Shown here one piece after another: positions 26,326-34,641 of a stretch of DNA of 64,000 nt. Each line of letters begins with the position of its first letter. Position 1 is the stretch's first letter. Below the pieces are notes generated by a model. It saw only the letters and a program-made list of their open reading frames with translations. It ran no database searches and was not told where the DNA came from. The position numbers and the translations under genes are program-made. This stretch comes from an uncultured Lachnospiraceae bacterium (GTDB lineage: Bacteria > Bacillota > Clostridia > Lachnospirales > Lachnospiraceae), in contig CASEIR010000006.1 of assembly GCA_949287925.1 (NCBI GenBank), positions 39,145 through 103,144 on the forward strand, in the 5' to 3' direction.

Positions 26326-26403
26326 ACAGGAAAAAGTAGACTTTCAAGACCAGATAGTGTAAGATAAGTAGCGTGATTTTTCAATAAAAGCGAGGATGAA
26401 AAC

Positions 26404-26628
26404 ATGGATGAACAGAAGATTCAAAGAATCAACGAACTTTATCATAAATCAAAAGCGGAAGGGCTGACTGCGGAAGAAAGAAAAGAACAGCAGATTCTAA
26501 GACGAGAGTATGTTGAGGCTTTTAAACAGAATCTGCGCAGCCAGCTCAACCAGATTTCTATCCAGGAAGCGGATGGAAGTATTACTGATCTCGGAAAAAA
26601 ATACGGCGGATCAGACTGCCAGTCATAA
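26404..26628 (+). CDS. DUF896 (YnzC-like) small protein
   Basis: A 74-residue protein with the DUF896 pattern: INELYHKSKAEGLTAEERKE followed by QQILRREYVEAFKQNLRSQL. The fold is a helical hairpin; Bacillus YnzC and YneA-operon relatives are known, with no clear biochemical role, although one DUF896 gene in Bacillus belongs to the SOS yneA operon. Here it is not next to lexA. GAGGATG-type purines precede ATG 26404. A DUF4250 gene follows after 17 bases. Confidence 0.85.
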   Translation: MDEQKIQRINELYHKSKAEGLTAEERKEQQILRREYVEAFKQNLRSQLNQISIQEADGSITDLGKKYGGSDCQS

Positions 26629-26645
26629 AAGGGGGACAGATCATT

Positions 26646-26828
26646 ATGCAATCCGGGCTGCCAAAAGATCCATTTTTGCTGCTGAGTGTTGTAAATACAA
26701 AAATCAGGGATTATTACGCCACATTAGACAATTTATGCGAAGATATGTGCGTAGACAAAAATGACATTGTGAATGCATTGAAAGGAATTGATTATGAATA
26801 TGATGAATCCAGACATCAGTTTGTCTGA
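26646..26828 (+). CDS. DUF4250 family small protein
   Basis: A 60-residue protein matching the DUF4250 pattern (LPKDPFLLLSVVNTKIRDYY, then LDNLCEDMCVDKNDIVNALK). It resembles a short helix-turn-helix, but no function is established. It has GGGGGA upstream (26631-26636). Its last 35 bases overlap the miaB gene in another frame, and the sequence inside that overlap provides the miaB ribosome-binding site. Confidence 0.75.
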   Translation: MQSGLPKDPFLLLSVVNTKIRDYYATLDNLCEDMCVDKNDIVNALKGIDYEYDESRHQFV

Positions 26829-28236
26829 TGAAATACCCGCCGATGAAACACAGCGGCAGTATTATTACATAGAAAAAGCACGCATGTATGTACAGCGAGC
26901 ATCCTTATCCGCAGGACGTCCGCTTACCTTTTGTGTGACGACATTTGGATGCCAGATGAATGCCAGAGATTCAGAAAAGCTGCGGGGCATTCTGCGTGAG
27001 ATCGGATATATGGAAGCCTCGGAAGAACAGGCTGATTTTGTTATATTCAACACCTGTACCGTAAGAGAAAATGCGAACACACGTGTTTACGGCCGGCTGG
27101 GGCAGCTCAAGCCAAGAAAGAAGAAGAATCCTCATATGATGATCGGACTATGCGGCTGTATGATGCAGGAACCGGAAGTAGTAGAAAAACTAAAAAGAAG
27201 TTATGGGTTCGTAGATATTATCTTTGGCACTCATAATATATTCAAATTTGCCGAGCTGATTGCCATGCGTTATGAAACCGGACGCCGGGTGATCGATATT
27301 TGGAAGGATACAGACCAGATCGTAGAAAATCTCCCAAATCAAAGAAAATACAGCTTTAAATCCGGTGTAAATATCATGTTCGGCTGTAATAATTTCTGTA
27401 GCTACTGTATTGTTCCATATGTCAGAGGGAGAGAAAGAAGCCGGGAACCACAGGCAATTCTGGATGAAATAAAACGTCTGGCAAAGGATGGCGTGGTCGA
27501 GGTTATGCTTCTGGGACAGAATGTGAATTCTTATGGAAAAACACTGGAACATCCTATGACATTCGCACAGCTTCTTACAGAAATTGAATCGGTAGAAGGA
27601 ATAGAGCGTATCCGGTTTATGACATCTCATCCAAAAGATCTTTCTGATGAACTGATAGAGGTCATGAGCCGTTCCCATAAAATCTGCAAGCACCTTCACC
27701 TTCCGGTGCAGTCAGGAAGCAGCCGTATTCTTCAGAAAATGAATCGGCATTACACGAAGGAGCAATATCTGGATCTGGTAAACAGAATCCGAAGCGCAGT
27801 TCCGGACATCTCTTTGACAACAGACATTATTGTAGGTTTCCCAGGCGAGACAGAAGAAGATTTTCAGGAAACCCTGGATATTGTAAGAAAAGTACAATAT
27901 GACAGTGCTTTTACTTTCATATATTCCAAGCGCACGGGAACACCTGCGGCCGCAATGGAAAATCAGGTTCCAGAGGATGTTGTAAAAGACCGTTTTAACC
28001 GTCTCTTGAATGAAGTACAGACGATTGCAGCGAAAACCTGCGCTGTTCACCAGGATACCGTACAAACCGTACTGACGGAATCTGTCTGCGATCATGACGC
28101 ATCTATGGTAACCGGCCGCCTTAGTAATAATCTTCTGGTTCATTTCCCGGGAAGCGCAGATCTCATCGGAAAGCTGGTTCCTGTATATCTTGCAGAATGT
28201 AAAGGCTTTTATTATCTTGGCCGGCTGGCTGAGTGA
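26794..28236 (+). CDS. miaB: tRNA-2-methylthio-N6-dimethylallyladenosine synthase
   Basis: A 480-residue radical SAM methylthiotransferase that adds the 2-methylthio group to i6A37 in tRNAs reading UNN codons. Three domains: N-terminal UPF0004 with cysteines in FCVTTFGCQMNARDSE, FNTCTVRENA and GLCGCMMQEPE for one Fe-S cluster; radical SAM barrel with GCNNFCSYCIVPYVRGRE for the second; C-terminal TRAM domain from about residue 410. ATG 26794 is chosen because AAAGGA lies 7 bases upstream; the frame also offers TTG 26788 and ATG 26800. MiaA, the enzyme that makes its substrate, is encoded 6.6 kb downstream after mutSL. Confidence 0.96.
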   Translation: MNMMNPDISLSDEIPADETQRQYYYIEKARMYVQRASLSAGRPLTFCVTTFGCQMNARDSEKLRGILREIGYMEASEEQADFVIFNTCTVRENANTRVYGRLGQLKPRKKKNPHMMIGLCGCMMQEPEVVEKLKRSYGFVDIIFGTHNIFKFAELIAMRYETGRRVIDIWKDTDQIVENLPNQRKYSFKSGVNIMFGCNNFCSYCIVPYVRGRERSREPQAILDEIKRLAKDGVVEVMLLGQNVNSYGKTLEHPMTFAQLLTEIESVEGIERIRFMTSHPKDLSDELIEVMSRSHKICKHLHLPVQSGSSRILQKMNRHYTKEQYLDLVNRIRSAVPDISLTTDIIVGFPGETEEDFQETLDIVRKVQYDSAFTFIYSKRTGTPAAAMENQVPEDVVKDRFNRLLNEVQTIAAKTCAVHQDTVQTVLTESVCDHDASMVTGRLSNNLLVHFPGSADLIGKLVPVYLAECKGFYYLGRLAE

Positions 28237-28264
28237 TATGAAATATATACCATCCATAATTCTG

Positions 28265-28315
28265 AAAAAAACGTCTACACTAAGTATCAGGAATATTTAG
28301 CGAGGGCGTTTTTTT
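28265..28315 (+). terminator. Hairpin ending directly at the start codon of the next gene
   Basis: AAAAAAACGTC (28265-28275) pairs with 28305-28315 (11 pairs, one wobble). Inside it, 28280-28287 pairs with 28293-28300 around a 5-base loop. The outer 3' arm ends in seven T directly before ATG 28316 and contains the GAGGG Shine-Dalgarno. It looks like the miaB terminator and would also hide the next gene's start site. Confidence 0.55.
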
Positions 28316-28732
28316 ATGACTAAAATCAGCAATTATTTATTTTTATGGGCAACCGGCGGTTGCCTGTACTATACTTTTGAGGTTCTTTTCCGAGGATTTT
28401 CACATTGGTCCATGTTTCTGCTTGGAGGAATCTGTATGGTATTCTGTACCTGGCAGGGCCTCACGCTTCGATGGTCAGATCCGCTCTGGTTACAGATTCT
28501 CCGCTGCACAGTTTTTGTTACGTCTATGGAATTCATAACCGGTATTATTCTTAATAGATGGTGTGGATTCGAAATATGGAATTATGACAACCAGCCATTC
28601 CAGCTTTTTGGCCAGATCTGCCTCCCGTTCATGATTATCTTTTCAGGTCTGTGCTGCTTTGCAATTATATTGGGTGGCTATCTTTCCTTCTGGCTGTATG
28701 GAGCAGAAAAGCCCTGGTTTCATTTCCTTTAA
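28316..28732 (+). CDS. Small membrane protein, ABC-transporter type IV-like (PF06541)
   Basis: A 138-residue membrane protein with about four segments. The pattern YTFEVLFRGFSHWSMFLLGG and VTSMEFITGIILNRW, with WNYDNQPFQLFGQICLPFM, is that of the Clostridia family annotated as putative ABC transporter permease type IV. No ATPase partner is nearby, so the transporter label is weak and the function is unknown. The start codon sits at the very end of a terminator-like hairpin, and its probable ribosome site GAGGG lies within the stem. Confidence 0.7.
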   Translation: MTKISNYLFLWATGGCLYYTFEVLFRGFSHWSMFLLGGICMVFCTWQGLTLRWSDPLWLQILRCTVFVTSMEFITGIILNRWCGFEIWNYDNQPFQLFGQICLPFMIIFSGLCCFAIILGGYLSFWLYGAEKPWFHFL

Positions 28733-28768
28733 AAACCAAAATTTTGTCTTTTATATTTTATCCTAAAA

Positions 28769-28777
28769 TGCTATAAT
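28769..28777 (+). promoter_or_regulatory. Extended -10 promoter element for mutS
   Basis: TGC followed by TATAAT (28772-28777), 36 bases before the mutS start. The -35 region is only T-rich (TTTTAT at 28749-28754, spacer 17). Confidence 0.45.
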
Positions 28778-28813
28778 GAAATGTAAAAATGCAGGCAGAA
28801 GAGGAGAAACGAC

Positions 28814-31462
28814 GTGGCTGAACTAACACCAATGATGCAGCAGTATATGGAGACAAAGAAGGAATATCCGGACTGTATCTTATTCTATAGACTGGGTGAT
28901 TTTTATGAAATGTTTTTTGAGGATGCCCTGACGGCATCCCGGGAACTTGAGATTACTCTGACAGGTAAAAATTGCGGACTGGAGGAACGGGCTCCCATGT
29001 GCGGTGTCCCGTTTCATGCTGTGGACGGATATTTGAACCGTCTTGTTTCAAAGGGTTATAAAGTTGCCATCTGTGAACAGATGGAAGACCCCGCCACTGC
29101 AAAGGGACTTGTAAAAAGAGAGGTCGTGCGTATTGTAACGCCAGGTACGAATCTGGACACACAGGCAATCGATGAAACGAAAAATCAATATATTATGTGT
29201 GTCGTATACATAGCCGACCGCTTTGGACTTTCCGTTGCGGATATTACCACTGGCGATTATTTTATGAGCGAATTTGGAGACAGCGGACGGTTATTTGATG
29301 AGATATTTAAGTACATGCCTTCTGAGCTGATCTGTAATGAAGCGTTTTATATGAGCGGAATGGATCTGGATATCCTGAAAGAAAAGCTCGGCATTACAAT
29401 CTATGCTCTGGACGCCTGGTATTTTGACGATGCGGTATGTCAGAACGCCTTGAAAGATCAGTTTCACGTATCGTCGCTGGACGGCCTGGGCCTGAAGGAT
29501 TATGATTGCGGGATTATTGCGTCCGGAGCACTTCTCCGGTATCTGCTGGAAACGCAGAAGAGGGATCTCTCCCATATTACGAAACTATCGGTATATTCCA
29601 GCGGGAAATATATGTTGCTGGATAGTTCCACACGCCGGAACCTTGAGCTGTGCGAGACACTAAGAGAAAAGCAGAAGAGAGGTTCTTTGCTCTGGGTACT
29701 GGACAAGACCAAAACCGCCATGGGAGCCCGGACTCTCCGGAAATTTATTGAACAGCCGCTGATTGTGAAAACAGAGATTGAACAGCGTCTGGATGCTGTA
29801 GCAGAACTGAAAGAACAGGCAATATCCAGAGAAGAGATCCGGGAATACCTCTCTTCGGTTTATGATTTGGAACGGCTGCTCTGTAAAATTACATACCAGT
29901 CTGCCAATCCCAGAGATATGATCGCTTTTCAGAGTTCTCTGTCCATGCTTCCTCACATAAAATGTATTCTGCAGGATATGAAATCTCCGCTTCTTCGAGA
30001 ATTATACGAACAGCTGGATCCGCTGGAAGAACTTCACAGCTGCATAGCTTCCGCCATATGTGAGGATCCGCCGATCGCCATGAAAGAAGGCGGAATCATC
30101 CGCGACGGATACAGTGAAGAAGTGGACAGGCTGCGCCATGCTAAGTCCGACGGCAAAGAATGGCTGGCAAAGCTGGAGGAAGAAGAACGGGAAAAAACAG
30201 GAATTAAAAACCTGCGGATCCGCTACAATAAAGTGTTTGGCTATTATCTGGAGGTTACCAATTCTTTCAAAAACCTTGTGCCAGATTATTATACACGCAA
30301 ACAAACCCTTGCCAATGCGGAGCGGTACATTATTCCAAAGCTGAAAGAATTAGAGGATACGATCCTTGGCGCGGAAGACAAATTATATGCGCTGGAATAT
30401 CAGATTTTCTGCCAGATAAGGGACCGGGTTGCGGCAGAGATCCTTCGAATTCAGACTACCGCAAAGACAATTGCTCAGATTGATGCTCTTGCTTCACTGG
30501 CGCTGGTAGCTGAACGTAACCACTATGTACGCCCAAAGATAAATGAGAAGGGTATAATCGATATCAAGGATGGACGGCACCCTGTCGTGGAAAAAATGAT
30601 TCCTTCGGATATGTTTGTTGCCAATGATACTTATCTAAATGATAAGAAGAACCGGATTTCTATTATCACAGGCCCTAACATGGCCGGAAAATCGACTTAT
30701 ATGCGGCAGACCGCTCTGATTGTACTGATGGCACAGACCGGATCTTTTGTACCTGCTTCCAGCGCGGATATCGGACTGGTTGACCGGATATTTACGAGAG
30801 TTGGAGCCTCTGACGATCTGGCCAGCGGCCAGAGTACTTTTATGGTAGAAATGACAGAAGTGGCGAATATTCTGCGGAATGCCACTTCAAAAAGCCTTCT
30901 GATCCTGGATGAAATCGGCCGGGGGACCAGTACCTTTGACGGCCTTAGCATTGCTTGGGCTGTAATCGAGCATATTAGCAACAGCCGGCTTCTCGGCGCA
31001 AAAACATTATTCGCAACCCATTATCATGAATTAACAGAGCTGGAGGGCAAGATTAATAATGTAAATAACTACTGCATTGCCGTGAAGGAAAAGGGAGACG
31101 ATATTATCTTCCTGAGAAAAATTGTACGAGGCGGCGCAGATAAAAGTTATGGTATCCAGGTAGCCCGGCTTGCCGGCGTACCAGAAATTGTTACTAACCG
31201 TGCCAAAGAAATCGTAGAAGAACTGGTGCAGGCTGACATCACTACCCGAATCAAGAATATCGCTGTTCAAGGACATGAACGTCCTAAGGTGAAAACCCGG
31301 CATTATGACGAGGTTGATCTGGCACAGATGTCTTTGTTCGATACAGTGAAGGATGACGATGTAATTCAAGAAATCCAGCAGCTGGATCTTGCCAACCTCA
31401 CACCGATTGATGCGCTGAATACGTTATATCAATTGCAGAACAAGCTGAAAAACAGGTGGTAA
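28814..31462 (+). CDS. mutS: DNA mismatch repair protein MutS
   Basis: An 882-residue MutS of standard size that recognises base mismatches and small loops. The N-terminal mismatch-binding domain has the Phe-x-Glu motif in YRLGDFYEMFFEDA (about residue 30). The ATPase holds Walker A GPNMAGKSTYMRQ near 620, then DDLASGQSTFMVEM and Walker B LLILDEIGRGTSTFDG near 700. The C-terminus has a helix-turn-helix and a beta-clamp-type QMSLFD motif near residue 838. It starts at GTG with GAGGAGA 6 bases upstream. mutL follows with 2 bases between. Confidence 0.98.
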   Translation: MAELTPMMQQYMETKKEYPDCILFYRLGDFYEMFFEDALTASRELEITLTGKNCGLEERAPMCGVPFHAVDGYLNRLVSKGYKVAICEQMEDPATAKGLVKREVVRIVTPGTNLDTQAIDETKNQYIMCVVYIADRFGLSVADITTGDYFMSEFGDSGRLFDEIFKYMPSELICNEAFYMSGMDLDILKEKLGITIYALDAWYFDDAVCQNALKDQFHVSSLDGLGLKDYDCGIIASGALLRYLLETQKRDLSHITKLSVYSSGKYMLLDSSTRRNLELCETLREKQKRGSLLWVLDKTKTAMGARTLRKFIEQPLIVKTEIEQRLDAVAELKEQAISREEIREYLSSVYDLERLLCKITYQSANPRDMIAFQSSLSMLPHIKCILQDMKSPLLRELYEQLDPLEELHSCIASAICEDPPIAMKEGGIIRDGYSEEVDRLRHAKSDGKEWLAKLEEEEREKTGIKNLRIRYNKVFGYYLEVTNSFKNLVPDYYTRKQTLANAERYIIPKLKELEDTILGAEDKLYALEYQIFCQIRDRVAAEILRIQTTAKTIAQIDALASLALVAERNHYVRPKINEKGIIDIKDGRHPVVEKMIPSDMFVANDTYLNDKKNRISIITGPNMAGKSTYMRQTALIVLMAQTGSFVPASSADIGLVDRIFTRVGASDDLASGQSTFMVEMTEVANILRNATSKSLLILDEIGRGTSTFDGLSIAWAVIEHISNSRLLGAKTLFATHYHELTELEGKINNVNNYCIAVKEKGDDIIFLRKIVRGGADKSYGIQVARLAGVPEIVTNRAKEIVEELVQADITTRIKNIAVQGHERPKVKTRHYDEVDLAQMSLFDTVKDDDVIQEIQQLDLANLTPIDALNTLYQLQNKLKNRW

Positions 31463-31464
31463 AA

Positions 31465-33378
31465 ATGAGTAAAATACAAGTGCTTGACCCTGTGACCATC
31501 GATATGATCGCCGCCGGAGAAGTGATCGAACGGCCGGCTTCTATTGTAAAAGAATTAACCGAAAACGCGATGGACGCAGGAGCGACCGCAATCATCATAG
31601 AAATCGAAGAAGGGGGAATCTCCTATATCCGGATTGCCGACAATGGATGCGGAATCTCTCCATCAGAAGTACGCACGGCCTTTTTGCGCCATTCGACCAG
31701 TAAGATCCGCTCAGCGGAAGATCTGCTTCATATCCATTCCCTGGGATTCCGTGGAGAAGCTCTCTCCAGCATCGCGGCGGTATCCCAGGTTGAGATGATC
31801 ACCAAAACAAAAGAGCAGGATTATGGAATCCGTTACCGGATAGCCGGCGGAACGGAAGAGGGGATGGAAGAAATCGGCGCCAGGAATGGCACAACTTTCA
31901 TCATACGCCAGCTTTTTTATAATACACCTGCCAGGCGTAAATTTTTAAAAACTCCCATGACGGAAGCCAGTCATATCAGCGATATCCTGACTCGAATGGC
32001 GCTTTCTCACCCAGAGATATCCATACAATTTATTAACAACGGGCAGACCCGGATACATACGTCAGGGAACGGGAGCCTTAAGGATGTGATCTATCACCTG
32101 TACGGCCGTGATATCACTTCTAATCTCCTGGAAATCAACTCTAAAACAGACGATGCCGCTGTACAGGGATATATCGGGAAACCGCTTGTTTCCAGAGGAA
32201 ACCGTAACTTTGAACATTATTATATAAACGGTCGTTATGTAAAGAGCCAGATTCTTTCAAAAGCGATTGAAGACGCCTACAAAGATTACACCATGCAGCA
32301 TAAATATCCATTTACAGCTCTTATGATTTCCATACCTGGAGACAGAGTGGATGTCAACGTCCATCCTGCGAAAATGGAAGTCCGCTTTCAGAAACAGCAG
32401 GAAGTCTATGAACTGGTTTATGAAGCGGTCCGTTTCGGCCTTAAGGAGAAAGAATTGATTCCGCAGGTAGAACTGGAGGAGCCTCGCGAAATAATTTCCA
32501 AACCGGCAGAAAAGATTAAAACAGATTTCGAAGCTGCTCATTCATATGCGCCAGATTCTGAAAAGTCTGTAGAAAAAATGCAGATACCGCAAAAAGAGGA
32601 GCGGGATCTGAATTATTTCATGGGGAAAATGAGAGAACGGGTAGCCGCCTACCACAACCGGAATTCATCGGCTGAGGTTGCAGAAAAGAGTCAGATCTTT
32701 AAACCGGAAACACAGACTCCCCGGATTCGGGAAGCGGCAGCTTCGCCGGCGAAACAACTGGATCTTTTTGAAGAAAAATTACTGGACCGGGAAATAAAAG
32801 CGGAATACAGACTGATCGGGCAAGTATTTGACACTTATTGGATGGTGGAATTTCATGAAAATCTATACATCATTGATCAGCACGCTGCCCATGAAAGAGT
32901 CCTGTACGAGCGGACTCTGCGGGAAATGAAGCATCATGATTTCACTTCCCAGTACATCAGTCCGCCCATTATACTGAATCTGAATATGCAGGAGGCTCAT
33001 CTTCTGCGACAGTATATAGACCAGTTCACCAGAATTGGATTTGAGTTTGAAGATTTTGGCCAGGATTCTTTTGCTGTCAGAGCTGTTCCGGGAAATTTAT
33101 TCGGAATTGCAAAAAAAGAATTGCTGATGCAGATGATTGACGGACTGACCGAGGACTGGAGCCGCAGTCTGACTCCGGAACTTATTGATGAAAAAATCGC
33201 ATCCATGTCCTGCAAGGCTGCTGTAAAAGGCAATATGAAACTGTCCGCAGCCGAGGTAGACGCCTTGATCAGCGAACTCCTTCTCTTGGAAAACCCTTAT
33301 CACTGCCCCCATGGAAGACCTACGATCATTGCCATGAGCCGCAGAGAACTGGAAAAGAAATTTAAAAGGATTGTATAA
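31465..33378 (+). CDS. mutL: DNA mismatch repair protein MutL (endonuclease type)
   Basis: A 637-residue MutL. The GHKL ATPase has ELTENAMDAGAT near residue 33, RIADNGCGI near 58 and GFRGEALSSIAAV near 95. A variable linker spans about 330-440. The C-terminal dimerisation domain holds DQHAAHERVLYE near 471, the endonuclease motif found in organisms without MutH, so this protein should nick the daughter strand itself; CPHGRPT near the end is a further metal-site motif. ATG 31465 is chosen over the in-frame GTG 31456 because AGGTGG (31453-31458) fits only the former. miaA follows after 2 bases. Confidence 0.97.
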   Translation: MSKIQVLDPVTIDMIAAGEVIERPASIVKELTENAMDAGATAIIIEIEEGGISYIRIADNGCGISPSEVRTAFLRHSTSKIRSAEDLLHIHSLGFRGEALSSIAAVSQVEMITKTKEQDYGIRYRIAGGTEEGMEEIGARNGTTFIIRQLFYNTPARRKFLKTPMTEASHISDILTRMALSHPEISIQFINNGQTRIHTSGNGSLKDVIYHLYGRDITSNLLEINSKTDDAAVQGYIGKPLVSRGNRNFEHYYINGRYVKSQILSKAIEDAYKDYTMQHKYPFTALMISIPGDRVDVNVHPAKMEVRFQKQQEVYELVYEAVRFGLKEKELIPQVELEEPREIISKPAEKIKTDFEAAHSYAPDSEKSVEKMQIPQKEERDLNYFMGKMRERVAAYHNRNSSAEVAEKSQIFKPETQTPRIREAAASPAKQLDLFEEKLLDREIKAEYRLIGQVFDTYWMVEFHENLYIIDQHAAHERVLYERTLREMKHHDFTSQYISPPIILNLNMQEAHLLRQYIDQFTRIGFEFEDFGQDSFAVRAVPGNLFGIAKKELLMQMIDGLTEDWSRSLTPELIDEKIASMSCKAAVKGNMKLSAAEVDALISELLLLENPYHCPHGRPTIIAMSRRELEKKFKRIV

Positions 33379-33380
33379 TT

Positions 33381-34361
33381 ATGAAAAAACCACTGGTGGT
33401 CCTGACCGGGCCTACTGCCGTCGGAAAAACACAGCTATCCATCGGCCTTGCAAAAGCACTGGGCGGAGAAATCATCTCTGCAGACTCCATGCAGATCTAT
33501 CGGCATATGGATATTGGATCTGCAAAGATCCGTCCGGAAGAGATGCAGGGCGTCCGGCATTATCTCATTGACGAGTTGGAGCCGTCTGAGGAATTTCATG
33601 TGCTTCGTTTTCAGCAGATGGCGAAAGATGCTCTTCATAAAATCTACGAAAACGGACATCTTCCCATCCTTGTGGGGGGAACCGGATTTTATATCCAGGC
33701 GGTTCTCTACGATATCGATTTCACGGCAGAAAACAATGATATGCATTATCGCAGAAAACTGGAACAATATGCGAAAGAAAACGGGGAAAAAGCCCTGCAT
33801 GAATGCCTGAAAGCCGTTGATCCAAAATCGGCGGAACAAATTCATGCAAACAATAGAAAACGAGTAATCCGCGCCCTGGAATACTATCATCTTACCGGCA
33901 GGCGCATCTCTGAACATAACGAGCAGGAACGGCAAAAAGAAAGCCCTTATGAATTTTGTTATTTTGTGCTGAATGATCAGAGAGAACGGCTTTATGAAAA
34001 AATAAACTTAAGAGTCGAACAAATGATAAAAGAAGGGCTTGTGGAAGAAGTAAGAGCGCTGAAAGAGGCTGGTTATGATAAAAATATGGTATCTATGCAA
34101 GGACTGGGATATAAAGAAATCCTGGATTATCTTGACGGGAACACAAGCCTGGAAAACGCGGTCTACAGAATCAAACGAGATACCAGACATTTTGCCAAAA
34201 GACAGATCACATGGTTTAAAAGAGAACGAAACGTTGTCTGGGTACAAAAAGATAAATTTCAATATGATGAAGAAAAAATACTGCAATATCTGATAAACCA
34301 TGTTCAAAATATGGAGGGAATACAATGTTTCGGAGACTGTTTGGAAAATCAAAATTTTTAA
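33381..34361 (+). CDS. miaA: tRNA dimethylallyltransferase
   Basis: A 326-residue enzyme that transfers a dimethylallyl group to A37 of tRNAs reading UNN codons. Walker A is LTGPTAVGKTQLSIGLAKAL at residues 8-27; the ISADSMQIYRHMDIGSAK and LVGGTGFYIQAVLY segments are the substrate and catalytic motifs. It is longer than the usual 305-315 residues: the end (residues about 312-326) runs through the ribosome site and first codons of the next gene, overlapping it by 37 bases, which suggests that an earlier stop codon was lost. No hfq gene follows, unlike in many Gram-negatives. Confidence 0.96.
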   Translation: MKKPLVVLTGPTAVGKTQLSIGLAKALGGEIISADSMQIYRHMDIGSAKIRPEEMQGVRHYLIDELEPSEEFHVLRFQQMAKDALHKIYENGHLPILVGGTGFYIQAVLYDIDFTAENNDMHYRRKLEQYAKENGEKALHECLKAVDPKSAEQIHANNRKRVIRALEYYHLTGRRISEHNEQERQKESPYEFCYFVLNDQRERLYEKINLRVEQMIKEGLVEEVRALKEAGYDKNMVSMQGLGYKEILDYLDGNTSLENAVYRIKRDTRHFAKRQITWFKRERNVVWVQKDKFQYDEEKILQYLINHVQNMEGIQCFGDCLENQNF

Positions 34362-34618
34362 AACATCTGAATACACTGATGGAAGTATATAGCTGCAGCC
34401 ATAATGCGCAAAGCACTTATCAGGAATTAAAAAAGCTGAAGCCTTTGGCACGTACAGACGGAGAAAAAGCACTATATGAATTAAACCGCGCGGCATTGCT
34501 TTACGATATGAAAAAATACAAAGAAGCTGCCGACGTAATCGTCGAAATCCCGTCTTTAAACCCGGAGTTTGACGCAAGCTGCGCCGATGTAAAAACAAAA
34601 ATAATGAATGCATTATAA
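34325..34618 (+). CDS. Hypothetical TPR-like small protein overlapping miaA
   Basis: A 97-residue helical protein beginning MFRRLFGKSKFLKHLNTLME, with two or three TPR-like helices (NAQSTYQELKKLKPLARTDG, then LNRAALLYDMKKYKEAADVI). No family is recognised. It is believed to be real because ATGGAGGG lies 8 bases before ATG 34325, the product has good amphipathic helices, and it fills the gap between miaA and the next gene. It overlaps the last 37 bases of miaA in another frame. The cluster position suggests a housekeeping role, but none can be assigned. Confidence 0.6.
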   Translation: MFRRLFGKSKFLKHLNTLMEVYSCSHNAQSTYQELKKLKPLARTDGEKALYELNRAALLYDMKKYKEAADVIVEIPSLNPEFDASCADVKTKIMNAL

Positions 34619-34641
34619 GACAGAAACGAGGACAGAGTATT

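Noticed and set aside
27190-28257. Two minus-strand frames (169 and 181 codons) opposite miaB
   Set aside because: Antisense shadows of a conserved gene, no recognisable product.
28316-28732. PF06541 membrane protein as part of an ABC transporter
   Set aside because: No ATPase or binding-protein gene within the window next to it; the family name alone does not support transport.
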